DNA of 64,000 nucleotides from an uncultured Tropicimonas sp. (GTDB lineage Bacteria > Pseudomonadota > Alphaproteobacteria > Rhodobacterales > Rhodobacteraceae): contig CANMIP010000016.1 in the NCBI GenBank assembly GCA_947497945.1, positions 1 to 64,000 on the forward strand. Direction: 5' to 3'. This document shows, piece by piece, positions 42,208 to 50,583 of this stretch (its first letter is position 1; every line of letters begins with the position of its first letter). The position numbers and the translations under genes are program-made. The notes beneath the pieces were generated by a model. That model saw only the letters and a list, made by a program, of their open reading frames with translations. It had not been told where the DNA came from and did no database searches.

Positions 42208-43131
42208 ATGCTCTCATACATCACGCGCAGGCTGGCGATTGCCATCCCGACCCTGCTGATCCTCGTCGTCTTCTCCTATCTGATCATGTACGCCGCCCCC
42301 GGCGGACCTTTCGACATGGAGCGGACCCTGCCGCCCGAAGTCATGGCGAATCTCAACGCCAAATACGGGCTCGACCAGCCGCTGATCGTGCAGATGTGGA
42401 ACTACGTCTACAACGTGGTGGTGCATTTCGATTTCGGTCCGTCCTTCATGTACAAGGACCAGACCGTCAACGACATCATCGCCCAGGGCTTCCCGGTCAC
42501 GCTGACCTACGGGTTCTGGTCCTTTGTCGTGGCCGTCGTGGTGGGCATGTCGCTCGGCATCACCGCCGCGATCTATCACAATTCCTGGCTCGACTATCTC
42601 GCCGTGGGCATCTCCATCGGCGCCCAGGTCCTGCCGAACTTCGTCATGGCGCCGATCCTGGTCCTCGTCTTCACGCTCTGGCTCGGCTGGTTGCCGGGCG
42701 GCGGCTGGCAAGGGGGGCAGTGGGAATACATCATTATGCCGGTCATCGCGCTCTCGACCTCCTTCATGGCCTCGATTGCGCGCCTGACCCGCTCCTCCAT
42801 GCTCGAAGTGCTGAATGCCAACTATATCCGTACCGCCCGCGCCAAGGGCCTGCCGATGCGCCGCGTCATCTTCCGCCATGCGCTCAAGCCCGCGCTGCTG
42901 CCGGTCGTTTCCTATCTCGGTCCGGCCTTCGTGGCGATGATCACCGGCTCGGTCGTGGTGGACATGTATTTCTCCACCGGCGGCATCGGCGTCTTCTTCG
43001 TCAATTCGGCGCTCAACCGGGATTACTCGGTGATCATGGGGATCACCATCCTGACCGGCGCGCTGACCATTCTTTTCAACCTCGCGGTCGATATCATCTA
43101 TGCATGGATCGACCCGAAGATCCGTTACTGA
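42208..43131 (+). CDS. oppB: Oligopeptide ABC transporter permease OppB
   Basis: Inner-membrane permease of 307 residues with about six helices. It starts MLSYITRRLAIAIPTLLILV, characteristic of OppB/DppB. The EAA loop, which contacts the ATPases, is at NANYIRTARAKGLPMRRVIF with the conserved ARAKG core. It pairs with OppC. Confidence 0.95.
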   Translation: MLSYITRRLAIAIPTLLILVVFSYLIMYAAPGGPFDMERTLPPEVMANLNAKYGLDQPLIVQMWNYVYNVVVHFDFGPSFMYKDQTVNDIIAQGFPVTLTYGFWSFVVAVVVGMSLGITAAIYHNSWLDYLAVGISIGAQVLPNFVMAPILVLVFTLWLGWLPGGGWQGGQWEYIIMPVIALSTSFMASIARLTRSSMLEVLNANYIRTARAKGLPMRRVIFRHALKPALLPVVSYLGPAFVAMITGSVVVDMYFSTGGIGVFFVNSALNRDYSVIMGITILTGALTILFNLAVDIIYAWIDPKIRY

Positions 43132-43143
43132 GGCGAGCCAGAC

Positions 43144-44070
43144 ATGATCCTCAGCCGCAAGACAGCCAAGGACCTCGAAACCGCCCAGATCGGCGCGGAG
43201 ATCGAAGGCCGTTCGCTCTGGGCCGACGCCCGGATCCGCTTCTTCCGCAACCGTGCCGCCGTGGGCGGAATGGTCATCCTTATCCTCGTCGGGCTCTTCG
43301 CCGCCTTCGGGCAGTATATCGCGCCCTGGAGCAATGAAGAGGTCGACTGGGCCGTGCTCGGCAATGTCGACACGATGGGCCGGCCGAGCATAGCTTCCGG
43401 CCATTATTTCGGCACCGATGAACTGGGCCGCGATCTCTTCGCCCGCACCATCCAGGGCACGCAGATCTCGCTCATGGTCGGCCTGATCGGCGCGCTGATC
43501 GCCGTCTTTGTCGGCACGATCTACGGTGCCACTGCGGGCTATTATGGCGGGCGGGTGGACAACGTGATGATGCGGATCGTCGATGTGCTCCTCGCCATTC
43601 CCTACATGTTCGTCCTGATCTTGCTGCTGGTGGTTTTCGGGCGGTCGGTGCTGATGCTCTTTGTCGGTATCGGGTTGATCTCCTGGCTCGACATGGCGCG
43701 GATCGCCCGCGGCCAGACGCTCTCGATCAAGAACAAGGAATTCGTCGAGGCGGCCCATGCGATCGGCGTCCGCCCCGGCACCATCATCCGCCGCCATATC
43801 GTGCCGAACCTGCTCGGCGTGGTCATCGTCTACGCGACGTTGCTGGTCCCGAGCATGATCATCTACGAGAGCTTCATCTCCTTCCTCGGCCTCGGTGTGC
43901 AGGAACCGGCGACCTCCTGGGGCGCGCTGATCTCCGAAGGCGCGAAGCAGATGCAATATGGCACGCTCTGGATGTTGCTCTTCCCGCTCTTCTTCTTCGT
44001 CATCACGCTGTTTGCCTTCTTCTTCGTCGGCGACGGACTGCGCGATGCGCTCGACCCGAAGGACCGTTGA
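43144..44070 (+). CDS. oppC: Oligopeptide ABC transporter permease OppC
   Basis: Inner-membrane permease of 308 residues. The N-terminal polar stretch (about 35 residues) before RFFRNRAAVGGMVILILVG is typical of OppC. The conserved FGTDELGRDLFARTIQGTQIS block and the EAA loop EFVEAAHAIGVRPGTIIRRH are present. It begins 12 bp after oppB and ends three bases before oppD. Confidence 0.95.
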   Translation: MILSRKTAKDLETAQIGAEIEGRSLWADARIRFFRNRAAVGGMVILILVGLFAAFGQYIAPWSNEEVDWAVLGNVDTMGRPSIASGHYFGTDELGRDLFARTIQGTQISLMVGLIGALIAVFVGTIYGATAGYYGGRVDNVMMRIVDVLLAIPYMFVLILLLVVFGRSVLMLFVGIGLISWLDMARIARGQTLSIKNKEFVEAAHAIGVRPGTIIRRHIVPNLLGVVIVYATLLVPSMIIYESFISFLGLGVQEPATSWGALISEGAKQMQYGTLWMLLFPLFFFVITLFAFFFVGDGLRDALDPKDR

Positions 44071-44073
44071 TCC

Positions 44074-45042
44074 ATGGCGTTGCTTGAAATCAAGGACCTC
44101 ACGGTCAAGTTCGAAACCAATGACGGTATCGTCTCGGCGGTCAACGGTGTCTCCTTCAATGTAAGCGAGGGCGATACGCTCGCCATTGTCGGCGAGTCCG
44201 GCTCCGGCAAGTCGCAGACGGCCTTTGCCGCCATTGGCCTCCTGGCCCGCAATGGCCATGCCACGGGCTCGGTGAAATGGGACGGGCAAGAGATCCTGAA
44301 CCTGCCCGAGGCGAAGCTGAACCGTATCCGGGCCGACGAGATCGCGATGATCTTTCAGGACCCGATGACCTCTCTGAACCCTTTCCTGAAGGTCTCCGAT
44401 CAGATGGAAGAGGTGCTGACCCTGCACCGTGGCATGTCGCGCAGAGAGGCGCGCGCCGAATGCGTCCGCATGCTTGACGCCGTGCGCATCCCCGACGCCG
44501 CCGCGCGGATCACCATGTATCCGCACGAGTTTTCCGGCGGCATGCGGCAGCGGATCATGATCGCCATGTCGCTGCTCTGCCGGCCGCGCCTGATCATCGC
44601 CGACGAGCCGACCACCGCGCTCGACGTGACCGTGCAGGCGCAGATCATGGACCTGCTCAAGGATATACGCGAGGAATTCAACACCGCGATGATCCTCATC
44701 ACCCATGATCTCGGCATTGTCGCCGGCGCTTGCGAGCGCACGATGGTGATGTATGGCGGCCGCATCATGGAGCGCGGCACCACCGAAGAAATCTTCGCCA
44801 GCCCGACCCATCCTTACACGAATGGCCTGCTCGACGCCGTCCCGCGGCTCGACCGCAAGGAAGACACGCTGCCGACCATCCCCGGCGAGCCGCCCGACAT
44901 GCTCAAGGGCTTCATCGGCTGTCCCTTCGAGCCGCGCTGCCCGCTGGCCGAGGAGCGCTGCAAGACCGAGCCGCCGTCGCTCGAACGTCTCTCCGAGACC
45001 CGCGTCCGTGCCTGTCACCGTTCCCCGGAGGAAGTCGCATGA
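44074..45042 (+). CDS. oppD: Oligopeptide ABC transporter ATP-binding protein OppD
   Basis: ATPase of 322 residues: Walker A GESGSGKSQT at about residue 40, Q-loop MIFQDPMTSLNP, signature FSGGMRQRIMIAMSL, Walker B LIIADEPTTALD. The C-terminal cysteine-rich oligopeptide domain has CPFEPRCPLAEERC, where related OppD/DppD proteins bind an iron-sulfur cluster. Its stop overlaps the oppF start in ATGA. Confidence 0.96.
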   Translation: MALLEIKDLTVKFETNDGIVSAVNGVSFNVSEGDTLAIVGESGSGKSQTAFAAIGLLARNGHATGSVKWDGQEILNLPEAKLNRIRADEIAMIFQDPMTSLNPFLKVSDQMEEVLTLHRGMSRREARAECVRMLDAVRIPDAAARITMYPHEFSGGMRQRIMIAMSLLCRPRLIIADEPTTALDVTVQAQIMDLLKDIREEFNTAMILITHDLGIVAGACERTMVMYGGRIMERGTTEEIFASPTHPYTNGLLDAVPRLDRKEDTLPTIPGEPPDMLKGFIGCPFEPRCPLAEERCKTEPPSLERLSETRVRACHRSPEEVA

Positions 45043-46046
45043 GCACGCCTCTCCTGAAAGTCGAAGACCTCCAAGTTACCTTCAATATCCGCCCGCGCGG
45101 CGCCTGGCCCTGGACCCCGTCCATCCCGCTTCATGCCGTGGGCGGCGTCTCCTTCGAGCTTGAGAAGGGCCAGACCCTCGGCATCGTGGGTGAGTCCGGC
45201 TCCGGCAAATCCACCGTCGCCCGCGCCATCATCAACACGGTCCCGGCCTCCGGTGGCCGCGTGCTCTGGAAGGGCGACGACCTGCTGCAGATGGACCCGA
45301 CCAAGCGCCGCCAGCACCGGCAGGCCGCGCAGATGGTGTTCCAGGATCCGCTCGCCGCGCTCAACCCACGCATGAAGGTCGGCGAGATCATCGCCGAACC
45401 GCTCATCACCCACGCGCCACAGACGCCCAAGGCAGAAGTGAAACGCCGCGTAGGCGAGCTGATGGAGCGCGTCGGGCTGCTGCCCAACCTGATCAACCGC
45501 TACCCGCATGAATTCTCCGGCGGCCAGTGCCAGCGCATCGGCATTGCCCGCGCGCTGATCCTCAACCCGGAGCTGGTCATCTGCGACGAGCCGGTCTCCG
45601 CGCTCGACGTCTCGGTGCAGGCGCAGGTGATCAACCTGCTCTCCGAACTTCAGCGCGATCTCGGCCTGTCGCTGATCTTCATCGCCCATGACCTCTCGGT
45701 GGTGAAGCATATCTCCGACAATATCCTGGTGATGTATCTCGGCCGGGTGATGGAGACGGCCGATGCGGACACGCTGATCGACCGCCCCGTCCACCCCTAT
45801 ACCCGCTCGCTGGTCCAGGCGGTGCCGATCCCGGACCCGAAGGTCGAGCTTGCCCGCGAGCACCCCGTGCTCGAAGGCGACCTGCCGAGCCCGCTCAGCC
45901 CGCCTTCCGGATGCGTCTTCCGCACCCGCTGCCCGATGGCGAATGCGTCCTGCGCCGGTGAACGCCCGGGGCCGGAACAGATCGCACCAGGCCATGTCTC
46001 CTATTGCCCGGTCACGGCCGGCGAACGGCTCGCACAAGGGGTCTGA
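45039..46046 (+). CDS. oppF: Oligopeptide ABC transporter ATP-binding protein OppF
   Basis: ATPase of 335 residues: Walker A GESGSGKSTVAR, signature FSGGQCQRIGIAR, Walker B LVICDEPVSALD, and a C-terminal CVFRTRCPMANASC oligopeptide domain. The ATG at 45039 overlaps the oppD stop by four bases. OppD and OppF form the heterodimeric motor of the importer. Confidence 0.96.
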   Translation: MSTPLLKVEDLQVTFNIRPRGAWPWTPSIPLHAVGGVSFELEKGQTLGIVGESGSGKSTVARAIINTVPASGGRVLWKGDDLLQMDPTKRRQHRQAAQMVFQDPLAALNPRMKVGEIIAEPLITHAPQTPKAEVKRRVGELMERVGLLPNLINRYPHEFSGGQCQRIGIARALILNPELVICDEPVSALDVSVQAQVINLLSELQRDLGLSLIFIAHDLSVVKHISDNILVMYLGRVMETADADTLIDRPVHPYTRSLVQAVPIPDPKVELAREHPVLEGDLPSPLSPPSGCVFRTRCPMANASCAGERPGPEQIAPGHVSYCPVTAGERLAQGV

Positions 46047-46052
46047 GACGAC

Positions 46053-46784
46053 ATGTCCAAGCCGCCCCCGCTCGTCGAGGACGATTACAGCGGGGCGGTC
46101 GACTGGAACCTGATCTACGCGCATTGCCACCATGCCGCCTGTTCGGCGGAGCGGATCGCAGCTCGCCTCGGTGCGGCGCGCCCGCTCCTCTTTGCCGGCT
46201 TCCCCGAGACAGCGGCCCGGCTCGGCGCGAACCGCCCGGTCACCTTCGTCGACATGTCCCCGGCCGTTCTCGACATGGCACGGCGGGATTTTCCGGAGCT
46301 GACATCCCTCGTCTGCGGGGATGTTTTCGAGACCCTCGAAACCTCCGCCGCCGATGATATCGCGCTGACGGGGCGGCTGACGGCGTTCTGGGATGCAGCC
46401 AGTGTCGAGCGGTTTGCAAGGGTGCTGGAGCAGCAGCGACCTGCCCGCGTGCTGGTCGATTTCTTCGACCGGGAGGCGGTTGCGCCCGGACAGGTGCTCG
46501 CCTTCGGGGCAGGCGCCGTCACCGGCAGGTGGCAAGTTGTCGAGACCTCCGCGCCCGAGACGAACACGCGTCCGCGTGTCAGCAGGGTCCGGCTCGCATT
46601 GGCCTATGAGTGGGAGAGCGGCGGGCTGCGGTCGGAGACCCGCCGGAGCTTTTTCGACTCTGGCGACCTGTCGGACTGGTTGACGGCCAGGCTGCCGGGA
46701 TATGCGGTTGAACCGCAGGAAGCTCTTATCCCCGGCGATCCGAGCTTCGCAGTTCTGCTGACCCGCGCATCGCAAACGGTCTGA
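46053..46784 (+). CDS. Methyltransferase-like protein, class I, uncertain
   Basis: Protein of 243 residues, six bases after oppF, so probably the last gene of the opp operon. The central part PVTFVDMSPAVLDMARRDFP followed by LTSLVCGDVFE resembles the SAM-binding strand and acidic loop of class I methyltransferases, but the glycine-rich motif I is poor (LLFAGFPETAARL). It may be a degenerate or non-methylating relative. Substrate unknown. Confidence 0.55.
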   Translation: MSKPPPLVEDDYSGAVDWNLIYAHCHHAACSAERIAARLGAARPLLFAGFPETAARLGANRPVTFVDMSPAVLDMARRDFPELTSLVCGDVFETLETSAADDIALTGRLTAFWDAASVERFARVLEQQRPARVLVDFFDREAVAPGQVLAFGAGAVTGRWQVVETSAPETNTRPRVSRVRLALAYEWESGGLRSETRRSFFDSGDLSDWLTARLPGYAVEPQEALIPGDPSFAVLLTRASQTV

Positions 46785-46832
46785 CCCCCGCGCGCCGGCG
46801 TGCCCGCCCCAACCTTCCGCAACATCTTCAAC

Positions 46833-46864
46833 GCATTAACCTTAATCCCGGTTGAGGTTAATGC
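46833..46864 (+). promoter_or_regulatory. Inverted repeat upstream of the Ala-rich protein gene
   Basis: GCATTAACC (46833-46841) and GGTTAATGC (46856-46864) are a perfect 9-bp inverted repeat with a 14-bp centre that itself contains TTAA. It lies about 50 bp before the next ATG and could be an operator or a leader hairpin. TTAA-rich sites recall CtrA or other cell-cycle boxes, but the spacing does not fit the CtrA consensus. Confidence 0.45.
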
Positions 46865-46913
46865 TTGAGTGCAGGGGCGGTTGCGGCATGATGCGGGGGA
46901 AGGGGTGGGTGTG

Positions 46914-48326
46914 ATGGTTGAGATTGCGGATCGGAAGAGCGCGGAGGCATGGCTGAGGACGCAGCCAAGGGAGGTACAGGTTGCCTTTGCTGCCCGCTGC
47001 GCTTTGCGGGCATTGCCGGCGCTTGGTTTTTTGGACCGTGAGGCATTTGGCGGGATTGCCTTGATCACGTGCCGTGCGATGCTCACCTCGGGGGTCGCGG
47101 CTCTTGTGTCGACCCCCGAGGTGAGAAGCGCCGCCTCCTCCGCCTCCGCCGCCAAGCGCGCCGCCGCCGCCGACGCCGCCGCCTTCGCCGCCGCCTCCTC
47201 CGCCTCCGCCGCCAAGCGCGCCGCCTCCGCCTCCGCCGCCTTCGCCGCCGCCTCCTCCGCCGCCTTCGCCGCCTTCGCCGCCGCCGACGCCGCCTCCGCC
47301 TCCGCCGCCAAGCGCGCCGCCTCCTCCGCCGCCTTCGCCGCCGCCTCGTATGACGCAACACAAGTTGAGAACGGCGTGGCCCTGCGCGACCTGTTCGCCG
47401 AACCCCTCTGGCCAGCGGGCCTGCCGGAAGGAGTGGCGCAGGCGGAAGACACGCTGCGCGCGCGGTTCGCAGATGCGCCCCGGATCTGGGGCTTCTGGGC
47501 TGAGTGGTATGACAGCATGGTCTCGGGGCGGCCGATGGACTGGTCCCTGCAGGAAGCCGTCGCGCTGATCCCCGACGAGATCTGGGAGGCCGGGCCGGAG
47601 CAGGTTGCGCGTGAGATCCGACGCCGTCGCCTCGTTCACCGCACGGCTGTGGCTGCAAAGGCGGTTTTTGACGATGAGCAGAAGAAATTCACACTCGAAA
47701 GCGATCCGGCCCTACCGGAGGAGACCGTCGCCTTTGTGCGCCAGCGGATCGAAATGGCCCTGCGCAATGCGCTCGCGGAAGGTCTGAGCAACGGATTTGC
47801 CGAAGACTCACCAGAGGCGCAGATCATCCGGGACGTGATCGCCGAGTACCCCGACAATGGTTCCATGCTGGCCGTGTTCTTTTTCGATGCTTGCATGAGC
47901 CTTCAGGCCAATATCGGCGACCGCTATCCGCGTGAGGTTTCGCTCGTGAACCTGAAGAACGCACTCTTTGGAGCGGTCGAGGAAATTTGCGAGATCGACG
48001 AGGTCGCGAAACAGCGATGCGCTCGCCTTGCGGCTCTTAACAATCCCGAGCCGATCACATTGGCCGATGCGAAGGAGGCGCAGAAGGTTCCGGAGGCGCT
48101 TGCCGATCTCACGGATGAGGAGATGGCGCGGATCATGGAGCGGGATGCGGAGACCATCGCCTCGACCACGACCGGCAAGCCGCCCAAGGCGGTCCTTGCG
48201 CGTTTCACCAACTGGGTGACAACGATCACGATCTGGCTCGACAACCGCAAAAAGGACGATGCGCGGGTGAAATGGCTCTTCGAACTGGTAGAGCGGCTTC
48301 AAGCCTGGTGGGGCGACGGGGGATAG
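46914..48326 (+). CDS. Unknown protein with alanine-rich repeat tract
   Basis: Protein of 470 residues, no family recognised. Residues 1-70 form a folded-looking start (AEAWLRTQPREVQVAFAARC). Residues about 72-147 are an almost pure Ala/Ser tract with repeated AKRA and AFAAA units. Residues 150-470 look like an ordinary helical domain with several Leu/Glu-rich segments and FWAEWYDSMVSGRPMDWSLQ. There is no signal peptide. The ATG at 46914 is preceded by GGGGGAAGGGG. The tract gives strong shadow frames on the opposite strand, which are not genes. Confidence 0.8.
   Translation: MVEIADRKSAEAWLRTQPREVQVAFAARCALRALPALGFLDREAFGGIALITCRAMLTSGVAALVSTPEVRSAASSASAAKRAAAADAAAFAAASSASAAKRAASASAAFAAASSAAFAAFAAADAASASAAKRAASSAAFAAASYDATQVENGVALRDLFAEPLWPAGLPEGVAQAEDTLRARFADAPRIWGFWAEWYDSMVSGRPMDWSLQEAVALIPDEIWEAGPEQVAREIRRRRLVHRTAVAAKAVFDDEQKKFTLESDPALPEETVAFVRQRIEMALRNALAEGLSNGFAEDSPEAQIIRDVIAEYPDNGSMLAVFFFDACMSLQANIGDRYPREVSLVNLKNALFGAVEEICEIDEVAKQRCARLAALNNPEPITLADAKEAQKVPEALADLTDEEMARIMERDAETIASTTTGKPPKAVLARFTNWVTTITIWLDNRKKDDARVKWLFELVERLQAWWGDGG
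47125..47350 (+). repeat. In-frame GCC/TCC-rich repeat tract
   Basis: The tract uses almost only GCC, TCC, TTC, AAG-CGC and GAC codons. The 25-mer whose core is TCCGCCGCCAAGCGCGCC occurs at 47141, 47201 and 47297, at offsets of 60 and 96 bp, all multiples of three. Unit gain or loss would therefore keep the reading frame. Confidence 0.9.
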
Positions 48327-48425
48327 CACCTGTCGCTAACTGCCCCGGAGATGGGACTATTACCTCATCGCGTGGTCATTGGTTGAAGGCCCTTTCTGGC
48401 CAGGCCTTCGTCAGCTATCAGAGCT

Positions 48426-48890
48426 TCACTGCTCCTGGATCGACTGGATATAGTAGACCAGCTCAAGGATCCGGGCCCGGACAGCCTGTTCGCCGCCATA
48501 GGGGCCGTATTTGTTGCCGATGTCCTCGCCGTAGCGCGTTCCCCAGACCGGCATTTCCCAGCCCTCGGTCTGGCGCACCCCATGCGCGCCGATCACCGAC
48601 CGGCCGTCGACCACCATGAACACCTCCAGAAGCGGGAAGACGCCGTCATTCTCACGGGTGATCATCGTCAGGTCGGTGGGGGTGACGGTGAGGTATTCGG
48701 CCATCGGGCCGTTGCCCTTGCCGCCGACGCCGTGGCAGGCGAGGCAGGAGATCATGTACTCTTCGGAGCCGATCAGGTCTTCCTCGGCCAGCACCGTTGC
48801 GGGCGTGAAGGCCAGGGTTCCGAATGCGAGGATACCAAGGAGCCGGACGATGCGTCCGTTCCGCTTCGTCTTGAATGTGTGGGACCGCAT
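48426..48890 (-). CDS. Class I c-type cytochrome, periplasmic
   Basis: Protein of 154 residues with a signal peptide or anchor (about residues 14-35, cleaved near VLA-EED). One heme site CLACH at 49-53 and a likely axial methionine M113 in WEMPVWG. Single-heme electron carrier; the partner is unknown. No oxidase genes are nearby. Confidence 0.9.
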   Translation of the reverse strand: MRSHTFKTKRNGRIVRLLGILAFGTLAFTPATVLAEEDLIGSEEYMISCLACHGVGGKGNGPMAEYLTVTPTDLTMITRENDGVFPLLEVFMVVDGRSVIGAHGVRQTEGWEMPVWGTRYGEDIGNKYGPYGGEQAVRARILELVYYIQSIQEQ

Positions 48891-49199
48891 GGCGAGTTCT
48901 CCTTCGCAAGATATTGCCGCCTCCGGGGAGTGTTGCCGGTATCCGTCCCGGCACCCCCTTCGGGCGTTTCAACATCTGTCCCCGCCAACCCTGCGCGATA
49001 TACCTCCTCTGTCAGAGTTGGCCTGCTTAGGGTAGCGCATCGGGCGATTCCACGCCATGAGACAGGTCAATCGGGTGCTGTCGCCGCTTTCGCCGGGCCA
49101 GGATCTGCTGTATCGGGACCTGAGCGGGCACCATTGCGCCCCCCGTCCCGGCTGATAATCTGCGTCCGACCGAAACCTCGCCCGAGCTGCCCTTTGCCC
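48891..49199. other. Divergent intergenic region cytochrome c / pqiA
   Basis: About 309 bp between divergent genes. It must hold both promoters; I see no operator or hairpin I would support. A long plus-strand frame that runs through it into pqiA has no protein-like sequence before about 49194. Confidence 0.4.
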
Positions 49200-49868
49200 T
49201 TGCCTGATGACATTGATCTGAGCGAGCTGATTGCTTGCCCCTCCTGCGATGCGCTGTATCGCGCCGTGGAGCCGGGGAACGGCGAGCGGGCGGTGTGCGA
49301 GCGCTGTCATCATGTGCTCATCGCCCCGGTGGACGGAGCGATTGTTCGGGTCGTGGCTTTGTCCCTGACCGTTCTGCTGCTGCTGGTGACGGCGATGTTC
49401 GTGCCGTTCCTGAAGATCGAGGCGAGCGGGCTGACCCATTCCACCTCGGTCGCCGATGCCGCGCTTTCCTTCTCCGCGGCGCATATGTTCGGCCTGGCGC
49501 TCGGCGTGCTCGCGCTGATCATTTTCATTCCCATCGCGCGGGCACTTCTGCTGCTCTTCGCGCTGCTGCCTTTGCTGGCCCGCCGCCCGCCGCTCCAGGG
49601 CGCCCGCACCGCCTTCCGCCTGTCCGAGGAGCTGCGCCCCTGGTCCATGGCCGAAATCTTCGTGCTGGGGGTTGGCGTGGCACTGGTCAAGGTGGCGGAT
49701 ATGGCGCGGGTCGAGTTGCAGGCCGCGTTCTGGCTCTTCGCGGCGCTTGTCGTCGTGACGGTGCTGCAGGACGGGTTCCTGTGCCGCTGGTCGATCTGGC
49801 AGGCGCTGGAGGGGCGGGAGCGGCAGTCGCCTGCTGCGGATGCCGAGGCGGAGCCGGAGCATGTCTAG
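49200..49868 (+). CDS. PqiA-like protein, N-terminal half (paraquat-inducible protein A family)
   Basis: About 222 residues. A zinc-ribbon start (CPSCDALYR and CERCHHV) is followed by four helices, including VVALSLTVLLLLVTAMFVPF and MFGLALGVLALIIFIPIARA. This is one PqiA repeat: a cytoplasmic Cys4 motif plus four membrane spans. The start is uncertain: TTG at 49200 or 49194 are the only nearby candidates and neither has a good ribosome site. It overlaps the second PqiA-like gene by eight bases. In Escherichia coli both repeats lie in one protein. Confidence 0.85.
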   Translation: MPDDIDLSELIACPSCDALYRAVEPGNGERAVCERCHHVLIAPVDGAIVRVVALSLTVLLLLVTAMFVPFLKIEASGLTHSTSVADAALSFSAAHMFGLALGVLALIIFIPIARALLLLFALLPLLARRPPLQGARTAFRLSEELRPWSMAEIFVLGVGVALVKVADMARVELQAAFWLFAALVVVTVLQDGFLCRWSIWQALEGRERQSPAADAEAEPEHV

Positions 49869-50583
49869 CCTCGAGAACCTCTCCGCACCGATGATCACGG
49901 CGCGAAAGGCCGGCCTTGTGGCCTGCACCCACTGCGCGCGGGTCTGGCCGCGCGGTCCGGGGAGCTGTCCGCGCTGTGGCGCGGCGCTGGTCTCGCGCGA
50001 CCGCCGCTCGCTCTCGCGGGTCTGGGCCTGGTGGTGGGTCGGGCTGATCTGCTACATCCCGGCCAATCTCTTTCCGATGCTCGAGACCACGCTGCTGTCG
50101 AAGACATCCGGCGACACGATCGTCGGAGGCGCCGTCGTGCTGGCCATGCATGGCGCGATTCCGGTGGCGCTGGTCATCCTGCTGGCCTCGGTCTGCATTC
50201 CCGTCGCCAAGTTCATCGCCGTCGCCTATCTCGCGTTGTCGGTCCAGCACAACTGGCCCTCCGACCGGTTGCGCCGCATGCGCCTCTACGAGATGGTCGA
50301 ATTCATCGGCCGTTGGTCGATGATCGATGTCTTCGTGGTTGCCGTGCTCTCTGCCCTGGTCCAGCTTTCCATCGTCGTCTCCATCAAGCCCGGTCCGGCG
50401 GCGCTGACCTTCGCGCTTGCCGTTGTCGCGACCATGCTGTCGGCGCGGTCCTTCGACAGCCGCCTGATCTGGGACAGCCTCGACCCGGACCCCGACCCTG
50501 CCCCCGATACAGCGTCTCTTCCCGTTTCCACGAATGACCCTGCGCCCGCATTGGCCGGCGCCCAGAAGGACATCCGCCCGTGA
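49861..50583 (+). CDS. pqiA: PqiA-like protein, C-terminal half
   Basis: Protein of 240 residues with a Cys4 zinc ribbon (CTHCARVWPRGPGSCPRCGA), four helices and the family block NLFPMLETTLLSKTSGDTIVGG. FIGRWSMIDVFVVAVLSALV is the diagnostic PqiA repeat segment. The C-terminal tail is acidic and Pro-rich. Start ATG at 49861 overlaps the upstream stop by eight bases, and its stop overlaps pqiB by four. The two PqiA halves probably assemble as one inner-membrane complex with PqiB. Confidence 0.9.
   Translation: MSSLENLSAPMITARKAGLVACTHCARVWPRGPGSCPRCGAALVSRDRRSLSRVWAWWWVGLICYIPANLFPMLETTLLSKTSGDTIVGGAVVLAMHGAIPVALVILLASVCIPVAKFIAVAYLALSVQHNWPSDRLRRMRLYEMVEFIGRWSMIDVFVVAVLSALVQLSIVVSIKPGPAALTFALAVVATMLSARSFDSRLIWDSLDPDPDPAPDTASLPVSTNDPAPALAGAQKDIRP

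Noticed and set aside
42214-45018. Long minus-strand frame (934 codons) opposite oppB-oppD
   Set aside because: His/Asp/Gly-rich shadow of three clear transporter genes.
46842-47639. Glycine-rich minus-strand protein opposite the Ala-rich tract
   Set aside because: Poly-Gly/Glu arises only from reading GCC repeats backward.
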